Assembly: GCA_947462335.1 (NCBI GenBank)
Contig: OX381707.1
Coordinates: 83,786,610-83,850,609 of the forward strand
Direction: 5' to 3'
Length of the DNA: 64,000 bases
Origin: Harmothoe impar
Lineage: Eukaryota > Annelida > Polychaeta > Phyllodocida > Polynoidae
Positions 10,416 to 19,060 of this stretch are shown one piece after another. A model generated the notes under the pieces. That model ran no database searches, had not been told where the DNA came from, and saw nothing but the letters and a program-made list of their open reading frames with translations. Each line of letters opens with the position of its first letter. Position 1 is the first letter of the stretch. The position numbers were made by a program, and so were the translations under genes.

Positions 10416-11723
10416 TCAGTTCATGTGGTAGTCGGTGATGGGGTGTCGATCTCGGGTCAGCTCGACGACGTTGTCGTACACCAAGTAGAGTAGCACCGTT
10501 GTTGTCGCTTGTAGCGCCGAGCGGAAACTGACTTCCACCCTCAGCTGACCTGCTCTTATAAGGTTCACGCGACACCCGTCGTGCGATCTGTCTGGGGTTA
10601 AATCGAGGGGGAACACCGTGTAACCGTTCAGGAATTGATCGTATGAAATACCGCAGGAGCGCGCGCCCTCGTACATCCCCGTTTCCGTGTGTAGCGCCAA
10701 GTACTCTCTCACGGCCGCTTTGGTCTTAAATTCGGGCACGTAGGTGTCGTTCGGCACTTTCTGATCGTTCACTATCACTTGAAGCGAGCTGATGTCGTAA
10801 TGCTTCATCTCGAACGGGTTCTTGGTGTAGCTACCGTTGAAGGCGTCGTGGTCTAGGAAGCAAATCATCATCGACTTGGGAAGCTGGCCTGTGTTGGAGT
10901 GCGTGTAGCTGTGATCTCTGTTACCTTGAGGGATGGCGTACGTCGTCACCTCCACTCTGTTCACCGGGTAGTCGAAGGGACCGTGTTCTATCACCGCTCT
11001 CTCGTGCGTTTCCGCTACAGCGTCCGCCACCAACACGCGTCGCACGTAGAGCTTTGCTTTGTAGATCTTCAAGCTGTAGCCTCCGTCAGCGGCGCACATC
11101 AGATAGAAAGAGGGCGCTGCCTGTTTCAGAGTGAGATTGATTTCTGTCTCTCCAACGATGAGCTTCGGTTGATGAGCCAGGTCAAAGTGCAGTCGCGCCA
11201 TCAGCGAAAAGCGCTTGTTGGAGATTAGCTTCCTGCGCGCTTTGTACCCCGCATTCGCGTTAGTCAACGCGTCAAAGTGACCAGGCGTATCTTCATGCCA
11301 CCCCTGGGCGCTCATGACGCCGTCCTTCACGTCTTTGTTGTAGTTGAGTAACCCTTCCAAGTAAGCTCGGTAAGGGTAGGTCTCGGTGTTGCCAGACACT
11401 TTGAAACCGCCGATGGAGACTTGGACGTCTTTGAAGAGCGAGTGAGCCAAGTTGTTCACCGGAGCTACCGCGTCGGTGTCCTCGAGCGCCGCTCCGTTCG
11501 GTTTCAGCACTTGACATTCCAGATGAAGGTAATTCTCGTTCAGGTCTGTGTACTCTTGCGACTTGTTGATGGTGAAATTTATGTTACCTCCATCCTCTAC
11601 AGAGTTTTTTGTTTCTATCCCCAGGAAAGACGACTTTAAGATAGTAGTCTGAGTCGGCGCTACGGTGTGCAGGTTGAGCTCAGAGAGCGCGCACTCGTTA
11701 CTGCTCTCGTGTACGTAAGCCAT
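10416..11723 (-). CDS. Double jelly-roll major capsid protein (F54H12.2-like)
   Basis: A 435-residue protein of the family widely annotated in invertebrates as uncharacterized F54H12.2-like, which is the Polinton major capsid (hexon-like) protein. The opening blocks (SSFLGIETKNSVEDGGNINF, then an SLFKDVQVSIGG segment with NTETYPYRAYLEGLLNY) are the recognisable parts, followed by beta-rich sequence with no catalytic motif. Length is close to the usual family size. A TATA box lies about 55 bp upstream (11778-11785). The gene is intact. It lies between the core-like protein and the protease, the common Polinton cluster. Confidence 0.88.
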   Translation of the reverse strand: MAYVHESSNECALSELNLHTVAPTQTTILKSSFLGIETKNSVEDGGNINFTINKSQEYTDLNENYLHLECQVLKPNGAALEDTDAVAPVNNLAHSLFKDVQVSIGGFKVSGNTETYPYRAYLEGLLNYNKDVKDGVMSAQGWHEDTPGHFDALTNANAGYKARRKLISNKRFSLMARLHFDLAHQPKLIVGETEINLTLKQAAPSFYLMCAADGGYSLKIYKAKLYVRRVLVADAVAETHERAVIEHGPFDYPVNRVEVTTYAIPQGNRDHSYTHSNTGQLPKSMMICFLDHDAFNGSYTKNPFEMKHYDISSLQVIVNDQKVPNDTYVPEFKTKAAVREYLALHTETGMYEGARSCGISYDQFLNGYTVFPLDLTPDRSHDGCRVNLIRAGQLRVEVSFRSALQATTTVLLYLVYDNVVELTRDRHPITDYHMN

Positions 11724-11777
11724 TGTGTTCTCTCTTCACGCGGACGACAGACTGACGCCGGCCGCCTCCAGTCTTTT

Positions 11778-11785
11778 TATTTATA
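11778..11785 (-). promoter_or_regulatory. TATA box for the capsid gene
   Basis: On the minus strand ggTATAAATAaaaag stands about 55 bp before the capsid ATG, in the 80 bp gap between the core-like gene and the capsid gene. Confidence 0.6.
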
Positions 11786-11802
11786 CCTGAACGCCTAGGC
11801 GC

Positions 11803-12225
11803 TTACCGGTCGAATACATCCCCTCTACGTCTCTTGCAAGAGCCACCGCCCGTCTGAGGAGAATGCCGGCGACGTTTCGACCCTTTCTTAGACGCGACAG
11901 TCGTCTTTCCTCCCGAGAACGCCGTACTCGCCAGTCTCTTCAGAGCGCCTGCGCCTCGGTCTTTCACGCTGCTCTTTAAAGTCCGACCCGCCAGCACATC
12001 TTTAGCTACGCCCACACCGGCGCGGAGCAGCGTTTTTCCCACCGACTTCAATAGCGGGGTAGCCGAGCGCATCAGACCTAACAGAGCGCCGCCCAAACCG
12101 TGCCCGCTCTGGAAAGAGCGCCCGCTGTACACGTTGATGCCGTTGCCCAGCTGCGCGTTGTAGTAATCGCTGTACCCTCTGCCGACGGTGCGCCTGGGTG
12201 GAAAGTACGGAACGCGTTGACGCAT
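11803..12225 (-). CDS. Adenovirus pX/core-like basic virion protein
   Basis: A 140-residue protein with a Tyr/Gly/Asn-rich start, a central Gly/Ala/Leu helix (GHGLGGALLGLMRSATPLLK) and a strongly basic C-terminus (KKGSKRRRHS, CKRRRGD). This pattern matches the DNA-condensing or membrane-active core protein encoded between penton and hexon genes in Polintons and adenovirus-like elements. It is predicted to bind encapsidated DNA. Assignment rests on size, composition and position rather than a conserved catalytic motif. Confidence 0.7.
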   Translation of the reverse strand: MRQRVPYFPPRRTVGRGYSDYYNAQLGNGINVYSGRSFQSGHGLGGALLGLMRSATPLLKSVGKTLLRAGVGVAKDVLAGRTLKSSVKDRGAGALKRLASTAFSGGKTTVASKKGSKRRRHSPQTGGGSCKRRRGDVFDR

Positions 12226-12239
12226 AATTTTTTTCTCTT

Positions 12240-13358
12240 TCAGCGCTCAATAGGTCTCAGATGAAGTGTCACGGTCACCTCACCTCTACCGAATGGGATG
12301 GAATGACCGGATCGGTCTCTTAAATAGATGCCGACCTCGGTAAACCTCTTGGATTTCAAGGGGAAATAATCCAAATGGGGAAAACTGATAGCTTGCACGC
12401 CACCTCGACGCTTTCCGCCTCTGTCCACCGCAACGCAGCGCAACAGCGGCACTTGCATGTCGCCCACACGTCTCTCCTGGATCATGTCGGTGTATATGTA
12501 CACAGAGTGCACGTCCCCGTAAACATCCATCGAGTAGGCGCCGGTAGTCGGCGACGCGAAACACGTCTTCTCTCCGAAGCCTAGAACGCATGCGAGATGC
12601 GGAGTCAGCAGGACAGCACAGTGTCTCGGCGGTTTGATGGTGACGCGTTTCGTCTTGGCGTCGTACGATAAGATCCGCATCGGTTTGAGCAAGAAGCTGG
12701 CGCCCTCTAGTCTGTCATCTCGCAACGTCTCACTCAAGCGCTCGAGAAGGGTGTGGTTGCTTCCGGTGAAAATAGGAGGTATCTGGAATATGTTTGGCAT
12801 GAAACTGCGCACTCCCATGTCTTTCTCCATCTTTTCGATCATCTGTCTTGCTTGATCGCTGATCGCCTTCTTCTTCACGGCCGGGGACAAGAACTGCTTG
12901 TATACGGCATTCGTCTGTCTCAAGTCGACCTCTCTCTTGAACCTTTTTGTTTCCGGTTTCAATCGCTGCTCTTCCGACGTGTCTGATATCTCTTCCACCG
13001 TTACATAGCTCGCTTCCTTCCAGCTCAGCGGGTATTTTGAGCTGAACGTTAGCTTGCTCAGACCGTTCGCGTTTTTCATTCTCTTCCAGTCTACCTGCGG
13101 TTTTCTTCCTTCGGCGAATACAGTCTCTTTTAAAACGTTGATCGCCTTCTCTAGCGTACCCTTGGTGCGCAGAGGAACAACGATGATCAAGTCGTCGTCG
13201 TGCACGTTAGTCCATTCTGTAGGGAGGATGATCTCAGTCAGAGCCGCTTCGTACGCTTCGGGCAGAAGGAGCGGCGAGTCGAAGTGAGTTCGGAAAGACG
13301 TCAAGCTGTTGTCAGGATAATACTCCATAGAGCTGTTGCTAGGTAGGGTGATGTTCAT
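12240..13358 (-). CDS. Penton-like minor capsid protein
   Basis: A 372-residue protein with the N-terminal signature seen in Polinton penton proteins: LPSNSSMEYYPDNSLTSFRT, then LPEAYEAALTEIILPTEW. This family is a single jelly-roll protein expected at capsid vertices. The sequence is uninterrupted. Its ATG lies directly against an 18-base A-tract (minus strand) that ends the truncated integrase frame; the integrase stop TGA overlaps this ATG (ATGA). Confidence 0.82.
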   Translation of the reverse strand: MNITLPSNSSMEYYPDNSLTSFRTHFDSPLLLPEAYEAALTEIILPTEWTNVHDDDLIIVVPLRTKGTLEKAINVLKETVFAEGRKPQVDWKRMKNANGLSKLTFSSKYPLSWKEASYVTVEEISDTSEEQRLKPETKRFKREVDLRQTNAVYKQFLSPAVKKKAISDQARQMIEKMEKDMGVRSFMPNIFQIPPIFTGSNHTLLERLSETLRDDRLEGASFLLKPMRILSYDAKTKRVTIKPPRHCAVLLTPHLACVLGFGEKTCFASPTTGAYSMDVYGDVHSVYIYTDMIQERRVGDMQVPLLRCVAVDRGGKRRGGVQAISFPHLDYFPLKSKRFTEVGIYLRDRSGHSIPFGRGEVTVTLHLRPIER

Positions 13359-13906
13359 TTTTTTTTTTTTTTTTTTTCTACGTTATTTTTTTGACGTAAC
13401 TGTATGCCCTCGCTCTTCAAGTGATCTTGAAAGATCTTGTTCAAAAACTCTTTCCCCTTGTCTGTCTGAACAGTGCGCGGTCGTCTCTCGCCAGTGTCTG
13501 TCATCTTTCGGAAGGCCTCGATAACATCAGCGCCGCTCTTGGATTTAATGGGAACGGCCCACGCGTACCTAGAGAAAACGTCGATCGCCGTCACCACGTA
13601 CAGGAAGCGGTCGTTGTGAGACGCCAAAGCCTGCATGTCCATCAGATCTATCTGCCACTGCTGATCGATTGCGCCGGTTATAGTCTTGTTCCTTGCGAAT
13701 TTTCTCCGAATGGGTTTATGTTTAGTGTAGGCGTCCAGCGACACTAAAGCATCTCGGATGACGGCCGGGTTTAGGTGGCGAAAATGATGTTTATGGAGTT
13801 TAGTCACGCTAGTGAAACTGGAGGGTGCTTTGATGTCGGTATATCTAGCTACTACGCGCTTCTTTTCTTTTTCCTTCTTGGTCAGTCTCTTCACTGGTTT
13901 GCCCAT
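13355..13906 (-). pseudogene. Truncated Polinton integrase (rve, DDE type)
   Basis: The frame covers an N-terminal basic region, the DAYTKHKPIRRKF linker and the first two acidic residues of the catalytic core (WQIDLMDM; VQTDKGKEF). After GIQLRQKNN the frame runs into an A-tract encoding VEKKKKKK and stops at the penton ATG. The part with the catalytic Glu helix and the C-terminal DNA-binding region is absent, so the product (183 residues) should not integrate DNA. It overlaps the preceding gene by 16 bp. A deletion with one boundary in the A-tract is the simplest explanation. Confidence 0.85.
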
Positions 13907-14973
13907 CGTTGGCCTGTTGGGGGCGTGAACGACGTCGCCGCCGCTAGGCGGTTGCGCCCTTTCCTTTTCTTACTCGCAGCGCTCCTATAGGAAGTCGGAG
14001 TTTGGAAAAGTTCACTGCCCTCCTCGTCGTCAGAGGATTGATCGTCCACCTGGAGAGAAGAGTCTGCTGCTGCTACTGCTGCTGCTGCTTCTCCTTCTTC
14101 CGAGTCGAAGCTCGGTCGTTTCCGACCTCTGTCAGCAAGCCGTGTGTCCAAGCTTTGGCCAGGTCCGCTCGCTTTATACAGATGGTTTCCGATCAAGGAG
14201 TCTGTGGGAACTGCTTCGCGCAGCGCTTTTGTGAACGGAGAGTAGCCCGCCGGTCTGGGCGCCGTCTTCCTGAACCTGGCGGCGTCGTTCAGTAAGTCAA
14301 CTATGTTGATGCGATGCTCAGGTGGTATTCTCCGACCCGACATCTCGCGCACCGCACCGTCCTCGTTCCACTTGACCACACCGGATTTCTCCAATTGTTT
14401 GTACAGCGCCACGGTCCGGGTGCGATTCCTCTTGGGAACTTGGTTCACTAACCGCTCAAGTAGGGACGCGCTGGCTTCTTCAGCAGACTGACGGAGGTGA
14501 GCCGGGGGCGAAGAAGTGTAGGACGAAGAGATGTTGCTGTTGTTGGGATTCGCGAGAAAAAATTGCAATCTATTCAACAACCTTCGGTATTTCAACATTT
14601 TCTCGCGCGATTCCAAAGTGGGATCGTTCAACACTAAGTCCAAGTCCCTGTAGATAAACTGTAGCACCTGGTGCAAGGCCGCGTCGGGATGAAGGGACTG
14701 TTCTGCCTGCTTGTGGTAATAGGCCATATCTGCAGGTAGGCGGGCGGCGGTGGCAGGAGCGGAACTCTCGTTCTTTTCAGTACGCTCATCAGGAAGAGGA
14801 GGAAGGTTTGGAGCAGTAGAAGTACTAGCAGCAGCGACTGCAGTAGAAGCAGCGCTAGTTGTAGCAGCAGCGGGCACATGATGAAGTAGACCTGCTCGTG
14901 ATGATTTGTAGAGCGTCTCAGGATCCACGAGCGCTAAGCGTTTGTAGTGTTGTTGCTGCTCTGAGTCCGTCAT
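13891..14973 (-). CDS. Conserved Polinton-type protein of unknown function
   Basis: The open frame extends to an ATG at 15054, but a TATA box (15069-15075) only 15 bp before that ATG makes the next Met, at 14973 (MTDSEQQQHYKRL), the more likely start, giving 360 residues. Visible parts are a low-complexity Ala/Thr/Ser segment, a helical region (YHKQAEQSLHPDAALHQVLQ to LNRLQFFL), a second conserved helical block (LLERLVNQVP to INIVDLLNDAAR), then an acidic/Ala-rich and basic C-terminus. I recognise the two helical blocks as recurrent in metazoan Polintons, but cannot name a function. Confidence 0.7.
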   Translation of the reverse strand: MTDSEQQQHYKRLALVDPETLYKSSRAGLLHHVPAAATTSAASTAVAAASTSTAPNLPPLPDERTEKNESSAPATAARLPADMAYYHKQAEQSLHPDAALHQVLQFIYRDLDLVLNDPTLESREKMLKYRRLLNRLQFFLANPNNSNISSSYTSSPPAHLRQSAEEASASLLERLVNQVPKRNRTRTVALYKQLEKSGVVKWNEDGAVREMSGRRIPPEHRINIVDLLNDAARFRKTAPRPAGYSPFTKALREAVPTDSLIGNHLYKASGPGQSLDTRLADRGRKRPSFDSEEGEAAAAVAAADSSLQVDDQSSDDEEGSELFQTPTSYRSAASKKRKGRNRLAAATSFTPPTGQRWANQ

Positions 14974-15050
14974 GGGGACGACGGTGGCGATGACGCTGGC
15001 GGTGGCGGTAGTGGTGGTACTGTCGGCGAGTAGGTGTCGAATGAGGTGTC

Positions 15051-15383
15051 TCATATACGGAGAATGCTCTTTATAAGCGGTAAGGCCATCCCTATGAGAG
15101 CCGGAATGAGGAAACCTCCCTCTTGTACCAAGACGCGTCTCTTTTTTTTGATGGGCGTAGATTTTTTGCCGACCTCCCTCAACACGTCAGCCGATTCTCG
15201 AAGCTTGTCCAGTTGTTTGTCGCTGAGCGGGATGTTCCCTACCAGTAAATTGTGACAGATCTCACTCAACGCTGCGATCAGATCGTCCCTTCCAGAGTCT
15301 ATTAGATGCGAGCAGTCCTTTGGCGAGCACTTAGCTAAGTGCTTGAGAGTACCAAAGTGTCTTTTGAGTAGATGAGAAGACAT
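15051..15383 (-). CDS. Small Polinton protein with C-terminal amphipathic/hydrophobic helix
   Basis: A 110-residue protein. The N-terminal half (KRHFGTLKHLAKCSPKDCSH, then DLIAALSEICHNLLVGNIPL) is a block seen next to ATPase genes in many animal Polintons. A basic stretch (KKKRRVLVQEGG) then leads into a hydrophobic C-terminus, GFLIPALIGMALPLIKSIL. That tail resembles the membrane-active capsid accessory candidates described for adintoviruses. A role in membrane penetration or capsid assembly is inference. Confidence 0.65.
   Translation of the reverse strand: MSSHLLKRHFGTLKHLAKCSPKDCSHLIDSGRDDLIAALSEICHNLLVGNIPLSDKQLDKLRESADVLREVGKKSTPIKKKRRVLVQEGGFLIPALIGMALPLIKSILRI
15069..15075 (-). promoter_or_regulatory. 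TATA box between the 110- and 387-codon frames
   Basis: Minus-strand gcTTATAAAGagc precedes the 15054 ATG by only 15 bp, which would place transcription initiation downstream of that ATG and favours use of 14973 as the start codon. Confidence 0.45.
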
Positions 15384-15388
15384 TTTTG

Positions 15389-16108
15389 CTACTGCTTTCT
15401 CTTGTTCTTTTTTTTGTCTAGCGGTACGAATACTAGCTGAGAGTGTATGGACGTCAAAGAGGAGCGTATTCTCAGATCGTCAGGTGTTGACTGCTTGAAG
15501 TCCAGAAGGAGGTATGAGTGAGGTCGCTTGAGTTCATGGGTAAATATACTAGAGAGGGCCGCCGCGTTGGAGGGAAACACCTGGCGAGACAGACTAGCTA
15601 TTTGCCCCATGTCGCGCGGGTTCTTGAAAACGATCATGTAGTGAGCGTTCAGACTCATAGTTCGAAAGTCGGGTGATTTCTGGAATAGGTTCTGAGTGAT
15701 ATATATGACGCTCACGTTCCAGTGATGGGAGTATTTAGTAAAGATGTCGGCTACCACTTGCTGATTGGAACTGCTCATCAGATCGTCCAATATCAGTAGA
15801 GTGTGTGGTCGTAAAGCGTCTTCTGCTACTTCCACGTCTCCCGCTATAGACTCTTTGCTAGGAAGACCTTCTCTGAATTCCACACCGTACTGATTTTGCA
15901 TTTTTTCAAACAGAGGTTGCCACTCGCCGTAATGGTAAAAAGTCTTTTCCACCGGCGGCGTGACCAAATTGTTCACTTCGCTCAGAAATTGATCCACCAA
16001 GCGCGATTTTCCACAACCCGACGGACCGCTAATGATACAACTAAAGGGTCCTTGTAGTCGAGCGTCGAAATGAATTTCTGTGAAGAGTTTGCTTTTACTA
16101 CTCGACAT
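15389..16108 (-). CDS. FtsK/HerA-type genome-packaging ATPase
   Basis: A 239-residue P-loop ATPase. Walker A is GPSGCGKS (residues 28-35), Walker B is LLILDD (104-109), and a sensor-like YITQN follows (136-140). The size and motif spacing fit the A32/FtsK-HerA packaging ATPase encoded by nearly all Polintons, which pumps DNA into the capsid. The gene is intact and lies upstream of the other core genes on the minus strand; only 5 bp separate it from the next gene. Confidence 0.9.
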   Translation of the reverse strand: MSSSKSKLFTEIHFDARLQGPFSCIISGPSGCGKSRLVDQFLSEVNNLVTPPVEKTFYHYGEWQPLFEKMQNQYGVEFREGLPSKESIAGDVEVAEDALRPHTLLILDDLMSSSNQQVVADIFTKYSHHWNVSVIYITQNLFQKSPDFRTMSLNAHYMIVFKNPRDMGQIASLSRQVFPSNAAALSSIFTHELKRPHSYLLLDFKQSTPDDLRIRSSLTSIHSQLVFVPLDKKKNKRKQ

Positions 16109-16244
16109 TTTTTTGTTTTTTTTCAGGACGCGTCAGAGAGTAGTTGTGTGTCTGACTGTCTGCTGTGTTTCTCACTCGAACGGTCGGTAGTGAATGGTTG
16201 TGGAGAAAAGAGGAGTCTGATACAAATATTTATTTTTTTTAAAA

Positions 16245-16324
16245 AAGAAGAGGAGGAGGAGGAGGAGGAAGAGGAGGAGGAGGAGGAGGAGGAGGAGGAG
16301 GAGATTAATTTTTTTTTTTTTTTT
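16245..16324 (+). repeat. (GAG)n and poly-T tracts between element 1 genes
   Basis: About 18 gag/gga triplets followed by a run of T between the ATPase gene and the next minus-strand frame. Confidence 0.9.
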
Positions 16325-16330
16325 GATCAT

Positions 16331-16981
16331 TTAGGCAAAGCTCGTCGCTTTGCTGCTTTTTTTTCTATTTCTGTGTTGTGACACGATCGTCTCGAAAAAG
16401 CAATAAGGCGTGTGAGCGCGGCGGTGACAAATACATATTGGAGCGTATGGTTTAAAATAGTGCGTCCCTATCTTCTTCAATTCGTCTGCGTTGCAATATG
16501 CGGGATAACAAGTGACGACGTTGAAACGTTTAGAGACCGTGTTCACGTCGGCCACAACGCGCGCCCACCGAGTGGGAGCTGCAGTCGCTCCCAAGAAACC
16601 GATCGGCTTGTCGAATCGTTTCATAGCGCTTATTCTCACTTTATAAGAGGAGGCAGGGTGAGGAGAGTAGCGGCGCTCTTTCTTTTCATGAAACGCCCAA
16701 CGAGTGGGGGCGCTGAGAGCGGCTGTTATGCAATGGTAGAGTAAATACTGTTCTGAGAAGACGGCTCTCGGCCATGTCGCTACGTTTTCCTTTTCCGCTC
16801 TTGTATAACGACGATGGCGCTCAGCTTTGCTTTTCTCGAGAATTCGGTACGCTTCAAGAGAAGCGTGAACCTCAACTACGTGACGCTCTCTCCTTTGAGA
16901 TAAAAAAATAGCCGGGCAGTTGAGGAGGGCACTTTGTTCGCGTGTCCGTCTTTTAGAAACTCGCGCCCTCTGCGGCGCCAT
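16331..16981 (-). CDS. Hypothetical protein upstream of the ATPase in element 1
   Basis: A 216-residue basic protein (many Arg/Lys/His) with no motif I recognise. It contains scattered cysteines and histidines near the C-terminus (TCYPAYC, ICICHRRAHTPYC) that might bind metal. It is the most upstream frame of the minus-strand gene set. An internal TATA-like sequence (ttataaagtg near 16640) precedes an in-frame Met (KRFDKPIGFLG), so a shorter product is possible. Confidence 0.5.
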   Translation of the reverse strand: MAPQRARVSKRRTREQSALLNCPAIFLSQRRERHVVEVHASLEAYRILEKSKAERHRRYTRAEKENVATWPRAVFSEQYLLYHCITAALSAPTRWAFHEKKERRYSPHPASSYKVRISAMKRFDKPIGFLGATAAPTRWARVVADVNTVSKRFNVVTCYPAYCNADELKKIGTHYFKPYAPICICHRRAHTPYCFFETIVSQHRNRKKSSKATSFA

Positions 16982-17765
16982 ATTTCTTTCCTCCGAAACA
17001 AAAAAGACTGAGTGAAAATAAAAATTTAAAAAAAAAAAAAGCTCAAAGAAAAAAAATAAGCAATAAGCAGACTCAGCTCGAAATTCCCTGCTGGCGTGAT
17101 GGCGGTGACTGCAGGCGGTGGCGGCGGTCAGCTGGCCGGCGGTGGCGGTGTCGGCGGCGATGGTAGAAGGGGGTGTGGAAAGAGAGATGCATCTCAGTCT
17201 TTTATAGGAGCGGCGAGAGTTCGACTTAGTCTGACATTTTCAGCTGTCGCATGCTGACCTGCTGCTATCATAAGAGAAACAAAAGCCCTAATCACGCTTT
17301 TCAGCTGGATCCTTCCACCCACCAGACATGGATCCAGATGGGAGGGTGGTTTAAAATTAATCCGTGTACCGACTGTCATACAATAGTGTAATTAGTTGAA
17401 CACGTGTTACCTGTATAAAGGATTAGCAGGTCATGGGCTTAGAGTGTGTATAGAAAAACAACTACAGGTAGCGTGAACAAAGCGACCCCCTCCCTTTCTG
17501 TCACTCTGTCTGTGACTAGAGGGCGCGCGTGTGGTAAGCGGCTTAAATCTAAAGAAAAAAAATCACCCTCTCCTGTCGTCAGCAGTCAGCTGGCCGGCGG
17601 CTGGAAAATGCGATTAGAGGGATGATGAGCGCGTAGTAAGCGACTTAAGGCTAATCTAAAGACCTGCCGTGAGTGGGCAGCTGGCCGGCGGCTTGAAAAA
17701 AGGGGGGAGTAAGGGTATATAAGGGGGAGTGAAACCGTATTCGTCATCGTCAATCGTCATTCACT

Positions 17766-17799
<34 letters not shown>

Positions 17800-17828
17800 C
17801 AGCACCACGCCTCAACTTGCAGATCCCC
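16982..17828. other. Bidirectional non-coding region of element 1
   Basis: About 850 bp between the leftward core genes and the rightward Ala-rich gene. It holds three copies of cagctggccggcgg (17129, 17589, 17679), a minus-strand TATAAAAG (about 17199-17206) and a plus-strand TATATAAG (17716-17723). It probably contains promoters for both directions. Confidence 0.55.
17716..17735 (+). promoter_or_regulatory. Promoter core of the Ala-rich gene in element 1
   Basis: TATATAAG is followed by ggggagtgaaac. The similar string cataagcgagagtgaaac stands upstream of the Ala-rich gene of element 2 (32925-32942, minus strand). Confidence 0.55.
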
Positions 17829-18461
17829 ATGATGGAAAGTTGCGACCGTGACATGAAGCGGTATGACGAAGCGGCGCGCGAATGTGAAGCTGATGCTGTA
17901 GCCTCTGCTACTGCTGCTGCTAGTGCCGCTCATCGTGCTACTGCTGCATTTACTGCGGCTGTTAGTGACGCTGGTTGTGATGACGTTGTTGTTGTTGCCG
18001 CTGCGGCTGTGACTGCTGCTGTTGCTGCCGCCGATGCAGCTACTCATGCCGCCGATGCCGACGCTGCTGCTGCTGCTGCTGCTGCTGTTGCGGCTGCCCA
18101 TGTCGCCGCTGATAACGCTGCTAGTGCACGCTCTGCTGCCCTTGCTACTGTCGCTGCTGCTGTTGTCGCTAATGCTCACGCTACTGCTGCTGCCGCTGCT
18201 GCTGCTGCTGCTACCGCTGCTGCCGAGGCTGCTGCGGCTGCTGCTGATGCTGCTGCTGATGCTGCTGATGCTGCTGATGTTAGCAGTCGCGTCGACAAAG
18301 AATCATCATTTGTCACTCTTAAACCTCCAGTTGAACGCGCGACGGGTAGTAGGGCTACCAACGCGACGGCCGGATTGTGCAAATGGTGTCGTCGCTTCTG
18401 CTCGTGCGCTTGCTTTTCTTCCGGTCCTACCTGCTGCTGCTACGGTATAATAGTGTTATAG
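17829..18461 (+). CDS. Alanine-rich helical protein of element 1
   Basis: From the ATG at 17829 the frame gives 210 residues. The N-terminus is non-repetitive (MMESCDRDMKRYDEAARECE). A long segment of Ala with interspersed Asp, Thr, Val and Ser follows, then a different C-terminus with many Cys (LCKWCRRFCSCACFSSGPTCCCYG). The Ala segment is GCT/GCC/GCG mixed rather than a pure triplet repeat, which argues for selection on protein. The gene reads outward and stops about 90 bp before the right TIR, the position and orientation also held by the Ala-rich gene of element 2. Function unknown. Confidence 0.6.
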   Translation: MMESCDRDMKRYDEAARECEADAVASATAAASAAHRATAAFTAAVSDAGCDDVVVVAAAAVTAAVAAADAATHAADADAAAAAAAAVAAAHVAADNAASARSAALATVAAAVVANAHATAAAAAAAAATAAAEAAAAAADAAADAADAADVSSRVDKESSFVTLKPPVERATGSRATNATAGLCKWCRRFCSCACFSSGPTCCCYGIIVL

Positions 18462-18548
18462 TGTTTGAATGAGAACGCGCGTAGTTACACATAGACGCTG
18501 TAACAGATGTGCTTTTTTTTGAAAATATAATTTTAGCATAACATGGAA

Positions 18549-18968
18549 CTTGTTGTGTTTATTTTCTATATATAAGTTGTTTGTTTACAAACAGTCACGT
18601 GTCACGTGGTGTTGTTTACAAACAAGAGAGCCACGTGGTGTTGTTTACAAACAAACCCTAAGTAGGTCACGTTACCCTAGTTACCAGAATGCCGGCTTCT
18701 GATTGGCTGAGCCTAAGTAGGTCACGTGACGTAAGTAGGTCACGTTACCATGGTTACCAGAATGCCGGCCTCTGATTGGCTGAGAGCTTCTAAGTAGGTC
18801 AGTAGGTCACCCAGAATGCTGGCTTCTGATTGGCTGAGAGCCCTAAGTAGGTCACGTTACCATGGCAAAGGGTCACGTGACCAAATGGCGGCCTCTGATT
18901 TGCTGTATATCGATTGAGTAATAAACAGTAGTTAACCATAGTCCCGTTCCGATACATACTATACTACT
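18549..18968 (-). repeat. Element 1 right TIR
   Basis: About 420 bp inverted match of 9270-9675, with small indels (for example an extra cacgtgtcacgtgg segment near 18595). It carries an X-box-like palindrome at 18744-18757 and a decayed one at 18856-18869. Confidence 0.9.
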
Positions 18969-19060
18969 CCTAGGCTCCCTTAGGCGACCTGGGCTCCCCA
19001 TAAGAGGGAAGTCATTCTGGAGGCAACCTGGACTCCCTTTTGACGCTGTTTCTTCTCTCT
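18969..19060. repeat. Right half of the palindromic repeat interrupted by element 1
   Basis: Starts with CCTAGG (18969-18974) and continues ctcccttaggcgacctgggc. It later contains ggaggcaacctggactccct, which is the complement of sequence in the uninterrupted repeat at 2735-2885. Confidence 0.75.

Larger units (their letters stand above)
9270..18968. mobile_element. Polinton/Maverick-family element 1 (capsid module, no PolB)
   Basis: Complete insertion of 9699 bp. Both ends read agtagtatagtatgtatcgg inward, and a perfect 6 bp duplication CCTAGG flanks them (9264-9269, 18969-18974). A 5'-AG terminus, long TIRs and 6 bp duplications are hallmarks of Polintons. Minus-strand genes cover ATPase, penton, capsid, core-like protein and protease; the integrase is truncated and no protein-primed DNA polymerase exists (the largest gene-free gap inside is about 850 bp). 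Autonomous Polintons are usually 15-20 kb, so this looks like a deletion derivative that kept the virion genes. Confidence 0.93.

Noticed and set aside
16982..17828. Possible place for a missing protein-primed DNA polymerase in element 1
   Set aside because: Only about 850 bp without a long frame; the polymerase would need over 3 kb. It is absent.
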